Below are positions 8,680 to 16,004 of a DNA stretch of 29,018 nucleotides, piece by piece (position 1 is the first letter of the stretch; the number at the start of each line of letters is the position of its first letter). The position numbers were made by a program, and so were the translations under genes. Where the stretch lies: assembly GCA_964579725.1 (NCBI GenBank), contig CAZOHG010000046.1, positions 1 to 29,018 on the forward strand, given 5' to 3'. The DNA is from CAZOHG01 sp964579725 (lineage in GTDB: Bacteria; Zhuqueibacterota; JdFR-76; BMS3Abin05). The notes under the pieces were generated by a model, which saw only the letters and a program-made list of their open reading frames with translations, made no database searches and was not told the origin of the DNA.

Positions 8680-9453
8680 ATGCAAAAGACCAAAATAATC
8701 CGATTTGGTTTGCCGATTTTTGTAGTGGTTCTTTTTATCCCTTACCTGTTGTTGTCTCGGAATACAGAGGAGAAAGGGGTGGTAACCTACGTGGCCGGTC
8801 GGGTGAAGAAGAAGAATCCGAAATTGGAAAATTGGGTTACGGCTCACAAGAACACCCAGGTCACGAAGGGGGAAAGAGTGCGCACCTACCAGCGTTCCCG
8901 TGCCGAAATAAAATTGGCCGGTTTGGACGTGGTTCGATTGGCGCCGGAGACAACCATCGACATTGTTAAATTGTACGAAGAATCCAGAGACACCCAGATT
9001 AAAACAACCCAAATTGACGTGGAATCCGGCGACTTGTGGGCGTCGGTTTCCAAAAAGTCCAAAAAGGTGAAGTTCAAATTGGACACCCCCGTAGCCGGAG
9101 CAGCCATTACGGGAACCAAATTAGAGGTGAGTTTTAATCCCGATTCTTCTTCGGAGGTTCGGGTGTACAGGGGGGAAGTGAAGGTCTCCAATGCCAAAGA
9201 GGACATTGACAAGCTGAAAATCCAACCCAAGCTGATTAAACCGCACCAAATTCAAGGGCCCCACCAAATTCAGGGTCCGCATGAAGTGACGATGGAACGG
9301 TGGTTGTACATCGTGCGTGAAATGCAAATGTTAAAAATCGACAAAACAGGCAAGGTTCGCTACGCGGGCAGCTTTTCATTGAAAGATATGAAGAAAAAAG
9401 CAAATTGGGTTCAATGGAATATGCAGCGGGACAAGGCATTGGGTTTGAGATAA
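8680..9453 (+). CDS. Membrane-anchored FecR-domain protein
   Basis: The predicted chain has 257 residues. It starts with a positively charged end and one hydrophobic segment (about residues 8-26, RFGLPIFVVVLFIPYLLL), which is an uncleaved anchor or signal peptide. A FecR-type domain follows: GVVTYVAGRV, TKGERVRTYQRSRAEIKL, LAPETTI, VESGDLWASV, then TPVAGAAITGTKLEV and EVRVYRGEVKV. FecR domains occur in sigma-regulator proteins and in many envelope proteins. No sigma factor or TonB receptor lies nearby, so a classical iron-signalling role is not supported. The ATG at 8680 has AGGGA just upstream; an ATG at 8674 is possible. A 6-residue repeat lies near residues 188-200. Confidence 0.75.
   Translation: MQKTKIIRFGLPIFVVVLFIPYLLLSRNTEEKGVVTYVAGRVKKKNPKLENWVTAHKNTQVTKGERVRTYQRSRAEIKLAGLDVVRLAPETTIDIVKLYEESRDTQIKTTQIDVESGDLWASVSKKSKKVKFKLDTPVAGAAITGTKLEVSFNPDSSSEVRVYRGEVKVSNAKEDIDKLKIQPKLIKPHQIQGPHQIQGPHEVTMERWLYIVREMQMLKIDKTGKVRYAGSFSLKDMKKKANWVQWNMQRDKALGLR
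9241..9276 (+). repeat. 18-base coding tandem repeat (two copies)
   Basis: 9241-9258 and 9259-9276 are near-identical 18-base units encoding PHQIQG twice, followed by a partial third copy (PHEV) at 9277. The copies differ at only a few bases. The repeat lies just after the FecR domain and looks like a recent slippage duplication of a linker. Confidence 0.85.
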
Positions 9454-9472
9454 ACGGTTGTGAGGTGTGGCT

Positions 9473-9871
9473 ATGCTGAAGCAAATCCCTGTTCAAACAC
9501 ACACTCAAACAGAATTTGTTCTGATTGACCGCGAGGTGCAGCGGGCTGTGGAAGAGAGCGGCGTTCAAAACGGTCTCTGTGTGATTTTTGCCCCGCACAC
9601 AACGGCAGCGATTACCATTAACGAGAACGCCGATCCGAATGTGGTGCGGGATATTCTCATGGAAACCTCAAAGGTGATTCCGTTTCAGGACGGCTACAGA
9701 CATGCCGAGGGAAATTCAGCCGCTCACATCAAATCGAGCTTGTTCGGGGCATCCGAAACGGTAATTATTGAAAACGGCCATTTGAAATTGGGCACCTGGC
9801 AGTCGATCTATTTTTGTGAATTTGACGGCCCGCGGCATCGAAAAGTATGGGTTCAGATTGTGTCCGAGTGA
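9473..9871 (+). CDS. YjbQ/UPF0047 family protein
   Basis: This 132-residue protein matches the YjbQ (UPF0047) family over its whole length: APHTTAAITINENADPNV near residue 40, then HAEGNSAAHIKSSLFG and GTWQSIYFCEFDGPR. Conserved histidines and the GTWQ turn form the putative active site of this trimeric family. E. coli YjbQ has been credited with weak thiamine-phosphate synthase activity, but the true role is unsettled. The ATG at 9473 is preferred to the GTG at 9467 because GAGGT at 9462-9466 is correctly spaced. It lies 19 bases after the FecR gene and is followed by a terminator, so it is the last gene of the gyrase unit. Confidence 0.88.
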   Translation: MLKQIPVQTHTQTEFVLIDREVQRAVEESGVQNGLCVIFAPHTTAAITINENADPNVVRDILMETSKVIPFQDGYRHAEGNSAAHIKSSLFGASETVIIENGHLKLGTWQSIYFCEFDGPRHRKVWVQIVSE

Positions 9872-9890
9872 GGCAAAAGAATCCCAATGA

Positions 9891-9918
9891 AAATATCCCG
9901 GCAACGGGATATTTTTTT
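9891..9918 (+). terminator. Rho-independent terminator after the gyrase unit
   Basis: AAATATCCCG (9891-9900) pairs perfectly with CGGGATATTT (9905-9914) around a GCAA tetraloop, and the T run continues to 9918. The hairpin ends the gyrB-gyrA-fecR-like-yjbQ unit and separates it from the antiporter-like genes. Confidence 0.9.
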
Positions 9919-9988
9919 AGGCGGCTGTTGGAAGCCCCACCCTTTTTTGCTCAAAATCGGTGCCTGTTTTAGCCAGAACGGACCTTTT

Positions 9989-11164
9989 ATGAAAATTCTC
10001 ATCGCCTTTTTCGTCCTGTTGCTAACGGTTCTCTTTGCCGGCCCCCTTGACCGCTACGGAAGGCGGCGTTTCGGATTTAGCCTGCGCACCGTGTCCGGTT
10101 TGGAATTTGTGCTGTTAGGCATTTTATTCAGTCAAGTGGGGCTGAATATTTTCACCGAAAAGGTGATTCTTCAACTTTTTCCGATTATTAGTTTTTCTCT
10201 CGGCTGGCTGGGCTTTTTGGTTACCATTGATTTTGACATCCGTATTTTGAGGAAAGTGGGCATCCGCTCCGTTCTTTTCGCCGTTATTTTGGCGTTTCTG
10301 ATTTTTATTTCGGTGTCAGGGGGATTTTATCTTTTGAACCGGTGGTATCCCATTTTTACGCACTTGGAAATGCCGTGGCTTTTGGGGGTTTTGGCTGTTG
10401 CCACTTCTCCCCTTTTGCTCCGTCACATGGCACAAAAATTCCGTGTCCGCCCCGCGCAGATGGAAACGCTGCTTTTTCTCACGGCTTTTGGGGGTGTTTT
10501 GGGTATTTTTGTCTACGGGGCAATGGCCGATTTTTTAAAAATCACGCCGTGGTGGCGAAATCTCTTGTTAGACGCCTCTCTGGGACTGGGCTCGGGACTT
10601 CTTTTAAACGTGCTGGTTTCCGCCAGAAGAACCCACAACGAAATGCTCCTCTTCGTCTACGGAACGATTTTTCTCTCCAGTGGTTTGGCCGGCTTGTTGG
10701 GGCTTTCGCCCTTATTTGTAAATGCTATTGCTGGCGCAGTGGTTGCCAATTCCTCTGTCCGCCGCTATCGAATAGCCGCCATTTTGAGCGAAGCGGAGCA
10801 GCTTATTTTAGTGCTTATTTTGGTCACTTTCGGGGCACTTTGGTCTATTTCTCCCGGGGAATGGAAATCCTTGGCCGTCCCGATTGTTGGAATTGGCGTG
10901 GGATTTTTTTTACTGCGCTTGTTGGGGCGTTGGCTTGGGGCGAAAATGATCGGCGCACTTTTTAAAACCGACGTTACTTCACTTTCCGGTGCGCTCCTTT
11001 GTCAAGTATCCATTTTGGTGGCGCTGCTAATTGATTTTCGCCTTTTTTTTCCCTCTTTAATTGAATTGCACAAGCTGTTCGTGGGCCTGACGCTTGCTAT
11101 GTTTCTTTCCGTCTGGCCCGCCTACCGTCTCATGGATCGGTATCTCAAAGAATTAACGTCCTGA
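9989..11164 (+). CDS. Cation/proton-antiporter-like membrane protein (divergent paralogue A)
   Basis: This is a 391-residue, highly hydrophobic protein with about 10-12 membrane helices, related to the CPA-type Na+/H+ exchanger fold. The ATG at 9989 (MKILIAFF) is chosen because an in-frame ATG at 9887 lies before the terminator hairpin. It aligns without gaps to the next gene around T-x-SP (residues 139-141), then R-x(4)-E and L-x-x-T. Where the neighbour has Lys192-Asp193 in the ion-binding helix, this protein has Gly168-Gly169. Antiporters of this fold need an Asp there, so this copy may not exchange ions alone. It could be a regulatory or heterodimer partner, or a sensor. Thirty-four bases separate the two genes. 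Confidence 0.6.
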   Translation: MKILIAFFVLLLTVLFAGPLDRYGRRRFGFSLRTVSGLEFVLLGILFSQVGLNIFTEKVILQLFPIISFSLGWLGFLVTIDFDIRILRKVGIRSVLFAVILAFLIFISVSGGFYLLNRWYPIFTHLEMPWLLGVLAVATSPLLLRHMAQKFRVRPAQMETLLFLTAFGGVLGIFVYGAMADFLKITPWWRNLLLDASLGLGSGLLLNVLVSARRTHNEMLLFVYGTIFLSSGLAGLLGLSPLFVNAIAGAVVANSSVRRYRIAAILSEAEQLILVLILVTFGALWSISPGEWKSLAVPIVGIGVGFFLLRLLGRWLGAKMIGALFKTDVTSLSGALLCQVSILVALLIDFRLFFPSLIELHKLFVGLTLAMFLSVWPAYRLMDRYLKELTS

Positions 11165-11198
11165 ACTCCAAAAGCGGAAAGGGCACAATAAAAGCGAC

Positions 11199-12476
11199 AT
11201 GTTTGATTTTTTAGGCTTCCTGATTATTTTTGGGGTGGGATTTTTCACTTACCGGAGTGTCCCGGCAGTCGGCGGAAACCTTGTAACATTCAGCGTGGGT
11301 TTTGTCCTGCTTAGCGGCTATCTTTTGGGAAAACTGTTATTCCGCCTGAAATTGCCGCGGCTGACAGGCTACATTTTCGCCGGAATTTTGTTTGGCCCCT
11401 ACCTTTTTGCTTTCTTAACTCACGAAAGTGTGGAAAAATTGCGTTTGATCGACGATCTGGCTTTGAGTATAATTGCGCTTTCAGCGGGCGGCGAGCTGCG
11501 GCTGAGTCACCTGAAGGAGGATTCCAAGCCCCTTTTTTATATTACGGGGATTCAAACCCTTGGAATGTTTCTTTTGATTACCGGGCTCATTGTTGTCATG
11601 GCCCCCCTTTTTCCGTTCCTCGAGGGGCTCAGCCTGCTGCACCGTCTGGCCATTGCCATGATTTTCGGCATTGTGCTGGTAACCAAATCGCCCGCTACAA
11701 CCATTGCCATGATTAGTGAATTGAAAGCCCGCGGCAAATTCACCGAAATTGTTTTAGGCATTACAATATTAAAAGACGTGGTGGTCATTCTCTTTTTCGC
11801 CCTGATTTTTTCTGTTACCAAAAAAATCCTGATGGCGGAAGGAAGCGAGAACGGGGCAGTTTTGCTGTATCTGTTTCTTGAGCTTTTCGGGTCGATTACA
11901 GTGGGCGCCGTCATAGGTGGGCTGCTGGCGTTTTACCTAAAAAAAGGACTTCCGTACATTTCGGTTTTTATTTTTGGGTTGATTTTCTTTGTTTCCAAAT
12001 TTGCCCCTTTGATTCATCTGAATATTTTATTAATTTTTATTGCAGCCGGGTTTTTGGTGGAAAACGTCACCCCGCTGGGTCAAGCACTGCTTTCGGTCAT
12101 TGACCGAAGTTCTTTGATTATTTACGTCCTTTTTTTCGGCGTCGCGGGGGCCAGTCTGAATTTGCAGGCTCTGAAACAAACCTGGTTTTTGGCGCTGGTT
12201 CTGGTTTTTGTTCGCCTGCTGGCCATTTGGGTGAGCACCTATTGGGGAAGTGTTCTGGCCAAAGCCCGAAAGTCTGTAAAAAAATATTCGTGGATGGGAT
12301 TTGTTTCACAGGCAGGTGTGGGATTGGGGCTGGCAATTATGATCGAGCGAACCTTTCCGGCCTGGGGGAGTGAATTTAAGACGTTGATTTTGGCCGTAAT
12401 TGCACTCAATCAAGTCATCGGGCCGATTTTGTTCAAATATGCCTTGGTGAAATCGGGAGATGCGCGCGTTCTATGA
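11199..12476 (+). CDS. Cation:proton antiporter, CPA2-like (paralogue B)
   Basis: This is a 425-residue membrane protein with about 12 helices and the sodium/proton exchanger fold. The N-terminal part holds LPRLTGYIFAGILFGPYLF, typical of KefB/KefC and CPA2 proteins. VTKSPATTIAM (161-171) and ILKDVVVI (Asp193) mark the crossed helices 4 and 5 of the ion site, and a later segment reads SQAGVGLGLAI. There is no C-terminal TrkA-N domain, so it differs from the glutathione-gated KefC. It probably exchanges Na+ or K+ for protons in the inner membrane. The stop overlaps the pdxA start (ATGA). The substrate cannot be read from sequence. Confidence 0.78.
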   Translation: MFDFLGFLIIFGVGFFTYRSVPAVGGNLVTFSVGFVLLSGYLLGKLLFRLKLPRLTGYIFAGILFGPYLFAFLTHESVEKLRLIDDLALSIIALSAGGELRLSHLKEDSKPLFYITGIQTLGMFLLITGLIVVMAPLFPFLEGLSLLHRLAIAMIFGIVLVTKSPATTIAMISELKARGKFTEIVLGITILKDVVVILFFALIFSVTKKILMAEGSENGAVLLYLFLELFGSITVGAVIGGLLAFYLKKGLPYISVFIFGLIFFVSKFAPLIHLNILLIFIAAGFLVENVTPLGQALLSVIDRSSLIIYVLFFGVAGASLNLQALKQTWFLALVLVFVRLLAIWVSTYWGSVLAKARKSVKKYSWMGFVSQAGVGLGLAIMIERTFPAWGSEFKTLILAVIALNQVIGPILFKYALVKSGDARVL

Positions 12477-13435
12477 AAAAGCCGCGGATTTTAATCACTC
12501 TGGGGGATTTTAATGGAATTGGGCCGGAGGTGACACTGAAGGCGCTTCAGGACAATGCGCTGACCGAGCAATTTGTTCCCGTGATCGTCGGAGCGAAACG
12601 GATTTTGACCTTTTACCGGAACCAATTGAATCTTTCCGTTGACATGGGAAAATGGGAGATTGTGGATTGTCTGGAGGGTGAATCCGTTCCCATTAAACCG
12701 GGGCGGATTTCTCCTGAAGCCGGCCGAGCCAGCGGAAAATTTTTGGAACAAGCCGTGGAATGGGCGAAAGCGGGAAAGGGAGATGCCATTGTAACGGCAC
12801 CCATCGCAAAGGAAGCGCTCTGGATGGCCGGTTACAGCCAATTTCCTGGCCAGACGGAATTTTTCGCCGCCCGTTTTGGGGTAAAACGTTTTGCAATGGT
12901 ACTAATTGCCCGAAGGTTTCGGGTGGCCTTTGTGACAACCCACCATCCGATTCGGCAGGTGGCAGATCGGATTACCCCGCGAAAAATCGAGGACACGATT
13001 TTGGCGGTAACGGGAGATTTGAAAAAATATTTCGGGATTGCGTCGCCGAGGGTTGCCGTTAGCGCCCTCAACCCCCACGGGGGCGAGCACGGTCGACTGG
13101 GAGACGAAGAAGAAACAATTATTCGCCCCACCCTTGAGGTTCTGCGGAAAAAGGGGGTGGCCGTTTGGGGTCCCTTTCCTGCGGACACGCTTTTTGCCAA
13201 TGTGGATGCCAAGGAGTTTGACGCCTACGTGGCCATGTACCACGATCAGGGAATGGTGGCGATTAAGATGTACGGGTTCGGCTCAGCCGTCAATTTTACT
13301 GCCGGGCTGCCGGTGCCACGGACTTCCCCCGACCACGGGACGGCATTTGACATAGCGGGACGTGGCATTGCCCGCGCCGAAAGCATGAAGGAGGCTCTTC
13401 GCCTTGCTGTACAATTGGCTGCACAGAAAAGTTAA
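12473..13435 (+). CDS. pdxA: 4-hydroxythreonine-4-phosphate dehydrogenase PdxA
   Basis: PdxA oxidises 4-phosphohydroxy-L-threonine in the DXP-dependent route to pyridoxal phosphate. The 320 residues show GDFNGIGPEV at the start (usually GDPxGIGPE), TAPIAKEA, GQTEFFA and VTTHHPIRQV. Then come ALNPHGGEHGRLGDEE, GPFPADTLF, the metal-site segment AMYHDQGM, and the C-terminal TSPDHGTAFDIAG. The His residues of THH, PHGGE and YHDQ are the metal ligands known for the family. It overlaps its upstream neighbour by four bases and the downstream methyltransferase by 32, so it belongs to the same transcript. PdxJ, its usual pathway partner, is not in the window. Confidence 0.94.
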   Translation: MKKPRILITLGDFNGIGPEVTLKALQDNALTEQFVPVIVGAKRILTFYRNQLNLSVDMGKWEIVDCLEGESVPIKPGRISPEAGRASGKFLEQAVEWAKAGKGDAIVTAPIAKEALWMAGYSQFPGQTEFFAARFGVKRFAMVLIARRFRVAFVTTHHPIRQVADRITPRKIEDTILAVTGDLKKYFGIASPRVAVSALNPHGGEHGRLGDEEETIIRPTLEVLRKKGVAVWGPFPADTLFANVDAKEFDAYVAMYHDQGMVAIKMYGFGSAVNFTAGLPVPRTSPDHGTAFDIAGRGIARAESMKEALRLAVQLAAQKS

Positions 13436-14168
13436 GCGCGCTCAACCCTACGAAAAACTGGCGCAAATCTACGATTTCGTCATGCGGCACGTGGATTACG
13501 ACATGTGGGCGGAGTACGTTCTGGATTTGTTGAAAATCGCAGATGTGCGACCCAACACCCTGTTGGATGTCTCCTGTGGAACGGGTAGCTTCCTGTCCCA
13601 ATTGAGGGGGAAAATTGACTGTCTTTACGGATTCGACACCTCTTTTGCCATGGTGGCGGAGGCGCGCCAAAAGGAATCGCTTCAAGGAATGCCCCTTTGG
13701 GTCGGGGACATACGCCGCTTCGGTTTGCGCCGAAGAGTGGACGCCGCAGTGTGTCTGTACGACAGCATTAATTATTTGTTGAATTTGGAGGCGGTACAGT
13801 TGGCTTTGGAAAATCTTTACGAAGCAACCACACCTAAAGGGGTTTTGGTTTTCGACATCTGCACCATTCAAAATTCGGAGCTCAATTTTTCAAATTACTA
13901 TGAAAACAAGAAAACCAAAACCTTTTCCTACACCCGTTGGAGCCATTTCGACCGAATTAGTCAGATTCAATTTACAGAGTTTCAAATTAAATTCAAGGGC
14001 GACGGGACAACTTACCACGAAGTCCACCGGCAGCGAATTTACCCGACGGAGCAAATTGTAGACGTGATTGACCAGACACCGTGGAAATTACAGGGGGCGT
14101 TCGACGGCTTTTCCCTGAGCCCAGCCGATCGCAATTCCAATCGCGTGCATTTTTTGTTAATAAAATAG
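13404..14168 (+). CDS. Class I SAM-dependent methyltransferase
   Basis: This 254-residue protein has a Rossmann methyltransferase core. Motif I is LLDVSCGTGSFL (53-64), an acidic residue ends beta 2 (YGFDTSF), and DAAVCLYDSINYL is motif IV. A beta-rich C-terminal half resembles the small-molecule methyltransferases of Methyltransf_25 type. The TTG start at 13404 lies inside the pdxA end but has a strong AAGGAGG (13388-13394) nine bases upstream. The substrate cannot be identified. It lies between pdxA and ftsE, 9 bases from the latter. Confidence 0.8.
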   Translation: MLYNWLHRKVKRAQPYEKLAQIYDFVMRHVDYDMWAEYVLDLLKIADVRPNTLLDVSCGTGSFLSQLRGKIDCLYGFDTSFAMVAEARQKESLQGMPLWVGDIRRFGLRRRVDAAVCLYDSINYLLNLEAVQLALENLYEATTPKGVLVFDICTIQNSELNFSNYYENKKTKTFSYTRWSHFDRISQIQFTEFQIKFKGDGTTYHEVHRQRIYPTEQIVDVIDQTPWKLQGAFDGFSLSPADRNSNRVHFLLIK

Positions 14169-14177
14169 GCCAAACGA

Positions 14178-14828
14178 ATGATTCGATTTTTTAACGTTAG
14201 TTTTACTTACCCCCGCGGAGGCGGCGTGGAAAACATTCGTTTTTTCGTGCGAAACGGTGAGTTTGTTTTTCTGGTGGGGCCTTCGGGCGCGGGGAAAAGT
14301 ACCATTCTCAAATTAATTTATTTGGAAGAATTCCCTCAACAAGGACATATTCTCTTAGACGGCTACAATACCGATGACATTCTACCCGGTGATATTCCCT
14401 ACATTCGGCGAAAAATCGGCATGATTTTTCAGGATTTTAAGCTCTTGCAAGATCGAAATGTGTTCGACAATGTAGCTTTTGCGCTTGAGGTGACGGGGAC
14501 CCGCCGGTCGAAAATCAACAAACGGGTATTGGAAGTGCTTCGTGACGTGGGGCTTTCCCACAAAAAAATGAAATTTCCGCGGGAACTTTCCGGCGGAGAA
14601 CAGCAACGCGTGGCCATTGCTCGAGCGCTGGTGAACGAACCCTTTGTCATTTTGGCCGACGAACCGACGGGGAATTTGGACGAAGAAAATCGTGACGAAA
14701 TCCTGCGTTTGTTGAAGAAAATCAATGAAAAGGGAACCTCCATTCTCATGGCTACGCACAATGCGGAACTGGCGCGGACATCGGGGTACAGAATTATTCA
14801 AATTCGGGACGGGAGGATTGTTTCGTGA
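14178..14828 (+). CDS. ftsE: Cell-division ABC ATPase FtsE
   Basis: FtsE is the ATPase of the FtsEX complex, which drives peptidoglycan hydrolases at the septum. The 216 residues carry Walker A GPSGAGKST (34-42), a Q-loop in IGMIFQDFKLL, signature LSGGEQQRVAIARAL, Walker B FVILADEPTGNLD, and the switch histidine in MATHNAEL. QDRNVFDNVAFALEV matches FtsE better than LolD or MacB. It is translationally coupled to ftsX by a four-base overlap. Confidence 0.94.
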   Translation: MIRFFNVSFTYPRGGGVENIRFFVRNGEFVFLVGPSGAGKSTILKLIYLEEFPQQGHILLDGYNTDDILPGDIPYIRRKIGMIFQDFKLLQDRNVFDNVAFALEVTGTRRSKINKRVLEVLRDVGLSHKKMKFPRELSGGEQQRVAIARALVNEPFVILADEPTGNLDEENRDEILRLLKKINEKGTSILMATHNAELARTSGYRIIQIRDGRIVS

Positions 14829-15682
14829 GTGCTCGGTACGCCTTGCGCGAAGGATTTAAAAATTTAAGGCGTGCCAGAGGCGGCACGTGGCTATCGGTTT
14901 TTTCTATTGCCCTTTCTATTTGGTTGGTAGGACTGTTTCTGGTAGGCGCCTGGAACGGCTGGCAAATGCTGCAAAATCTGAAAAATCGTCTGGAAATGCA
15001 GGTGTTTTTGTTGGACACGGTCAACTTGGAGGAGGCCCACCAGCTTCGCAAACAGCTTTTGGCGATTCCGGGTGTAGATTCCGTGGCGTTCGTTTCCAAA
15101 TACGATGCCATGCAGCAATTTCAAAAAGAATTTGGCGAAAATATTCTGGACGTTTTGGGGGACAACCCTCTTCCGGCATCTTTCAGGATTAAGTTAAAAC
15201 CGGCTTACCATTCCAGTGAAAAAGTAAAGCAACTTGTAAGCAAAATTAAAGCCTACCCCGAGGTGGAGGATGTCACGTACCGCTACGATTTGTTAAAATT
15301 AATTCAAAAATATATGAAAATCTTTTTTGCAATCGGGGTTTTTCTCGGAGGAGTCATTGCCATTGTTTCGTTGGTTTTGATTTCGAATACCGTGCGAATG
15401 GCTATTTTGAGCCGCCGCGAAGAAATTCGAATCATGCGATTGGTGGGGGCTACGCCCGGGTTTGTTCGCCGCCCTTTTCTGGTACAGGGAGGCTACCTTG
15501 GATTTTTGGGAACGGCGCTGGCTCTGGTTTTTCTCGGAATGGTTTTGTGGGGGGTCAGGCATTTTACCGGAGTGACGATTCAAAATGTACGGGAGATTTT
15601 TGGATTGCTTTCCGTTTGGGGAATCGCATTGGGATTATTAGGAAGTTGGCGAGCGACAGGAAAATATCTTCGGGAAAAATAG
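14825..15682 (+). CDS. ftsX: Cell-division protein FtsX
   Basis: FtsX is the membrane partner of FtsE. The 285-residue protein begins with GTG overlapping the ftsE stop. It has a cytoplasmic start (YALREGFKNLRRARG), a first helix near residues 20-43, and an extracellular domain of about 115 residues (VFLLDTVNLEEAHQL, FVSKYDAMQQFQKEFG). Three C-terminal helices follow, with EEIRIMRLVGATPGFVRRPF between helices 2 and 3, the hallmark of the family. The partner hydrolase activator (EnvC-like or a PcsB-like hydrolase) is not encoded next to it. Confidence 0.93.
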   Translation: MSARYALREGFKNLRRARGGTWLSVFSIALSIWLVGLFLVGAWNGWQMLQNLKNRLEMQVFLLDTVNLEEAHQLRKQLLAIPGVDSVAFVSKYDAMQQFQKEFGENILDVLGDNPLPASFRIKLKPAYHSSEKVKQLVSKIKAYPEVEDVTYRYDLLKLIQKYMKIFFAIGVFLGGVIAIVSLVLISNTVRMAILSRREEIRIMRLVGATPGFVRRPFLVQGGYLGFLGTALALVFLGMVLWGVRHFTGVTIQNVREIFGLLSVWGIALGLLGSWRATGKYLREK

Positions 15683-15732
15683 AAAAACGGAACGGTTTGG
15701 CCCTGTGTTTAGTGGGGAGCGTAAGGAGAACA

Positions 15733-15795
15733 ATGGAACGTAAAATCAGTAAACGAAGCGGCAGGGGCACGCTCTTACAAAGGGCGTTTCGCTAA
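15733..15795 (+). CDS. Possible 20-residue peptide after ftsX
   Basis: A 20-codon ORF starts at an ATG preceded by AAGGAGA (15723-15729) and encodes a very basic peptide, MERKISKRSGRGTLLQRAFR. The good ribosome-binding site is the only support. It could be a small protein, a remnant of a longer gene or chance. No family is recognised. Confidence 0.25.
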   Translation: MERKISKRSGRGTLLQRAFR

Positions 15796-16004
15796 TTCTT
15801 TCCAACTCAATAATTTCCTAAACGAAAAAAGCATTTTTTAACTTGACAAGTGTGTGAAAAATTATTATTTTAGATTTTGAAAAACTTGAAATTAGGAAAA
15901 AGCTAACGTGTTAAAAATCAAACGGTTTCTGTTTTTCGGAAAGAAATTTTTTTTAGTGTGGCCGAAAAGTGAGCCGGTTGACGAATTTGGGTAGGTGATG
16001 TGAC
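15796..16004. other. Leader region of the hrcA operon
   Basis: This is the right part of a 322-base interval (15683-16004) between ftsX and hrcA. It is AT-rich and holds a sigma70-type promoter at 15843-15871 and AGGTGA (15993-15998) before the hrcA ATG. No CIRCE repeat (TTAGCACTC-N9-GAGTGCTAA), tRNA or clear hairpin terminator was found in it. The left part (15683-15795) contains only the possible 20-codon ORF. Confidence 0.6.
15843..15871 (+). promoter_or_regulatory. Sigma70-type promoter of hrcA-grpE-dnaJ
   Basis: TTGACA at 15843-15848 is a perfect -35 box, and TATTTT at 15866-15871 lies 17 bases on with 4/6 matches to TATAAT. The position, about 130 bases upstream of hrcA in an AT-rich gap, fits a housekeeping promoter for the heat-shock operon. 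Confidence 0.6.

Noticed and set aside
9887..9988. Upstream in-frame start for the first antiporter-like gene
   Set aside because: This start precedes the terminator hairpin at 9891-9918, would place that hairpin in the coding sequence, and adds a non-membrane segment not seen in the paralogue. The ATG at 9989 fits better.
10342..10965. 207-codon + strand frame inside the first antiporter-like gene
   Set aside because: It is an out-of-frame shadow; the translation is rich in Cys, Phe and His without hydrophobic periodicity, while the main frame encodes clean membrane helices.
15796..16004. CIRCE operator upstream of hrcA
   Set aside because: No TTAGCACTC-N9-GAGTGCTAA or near match was found; only a four-base TTAG/CTAA pair is present.
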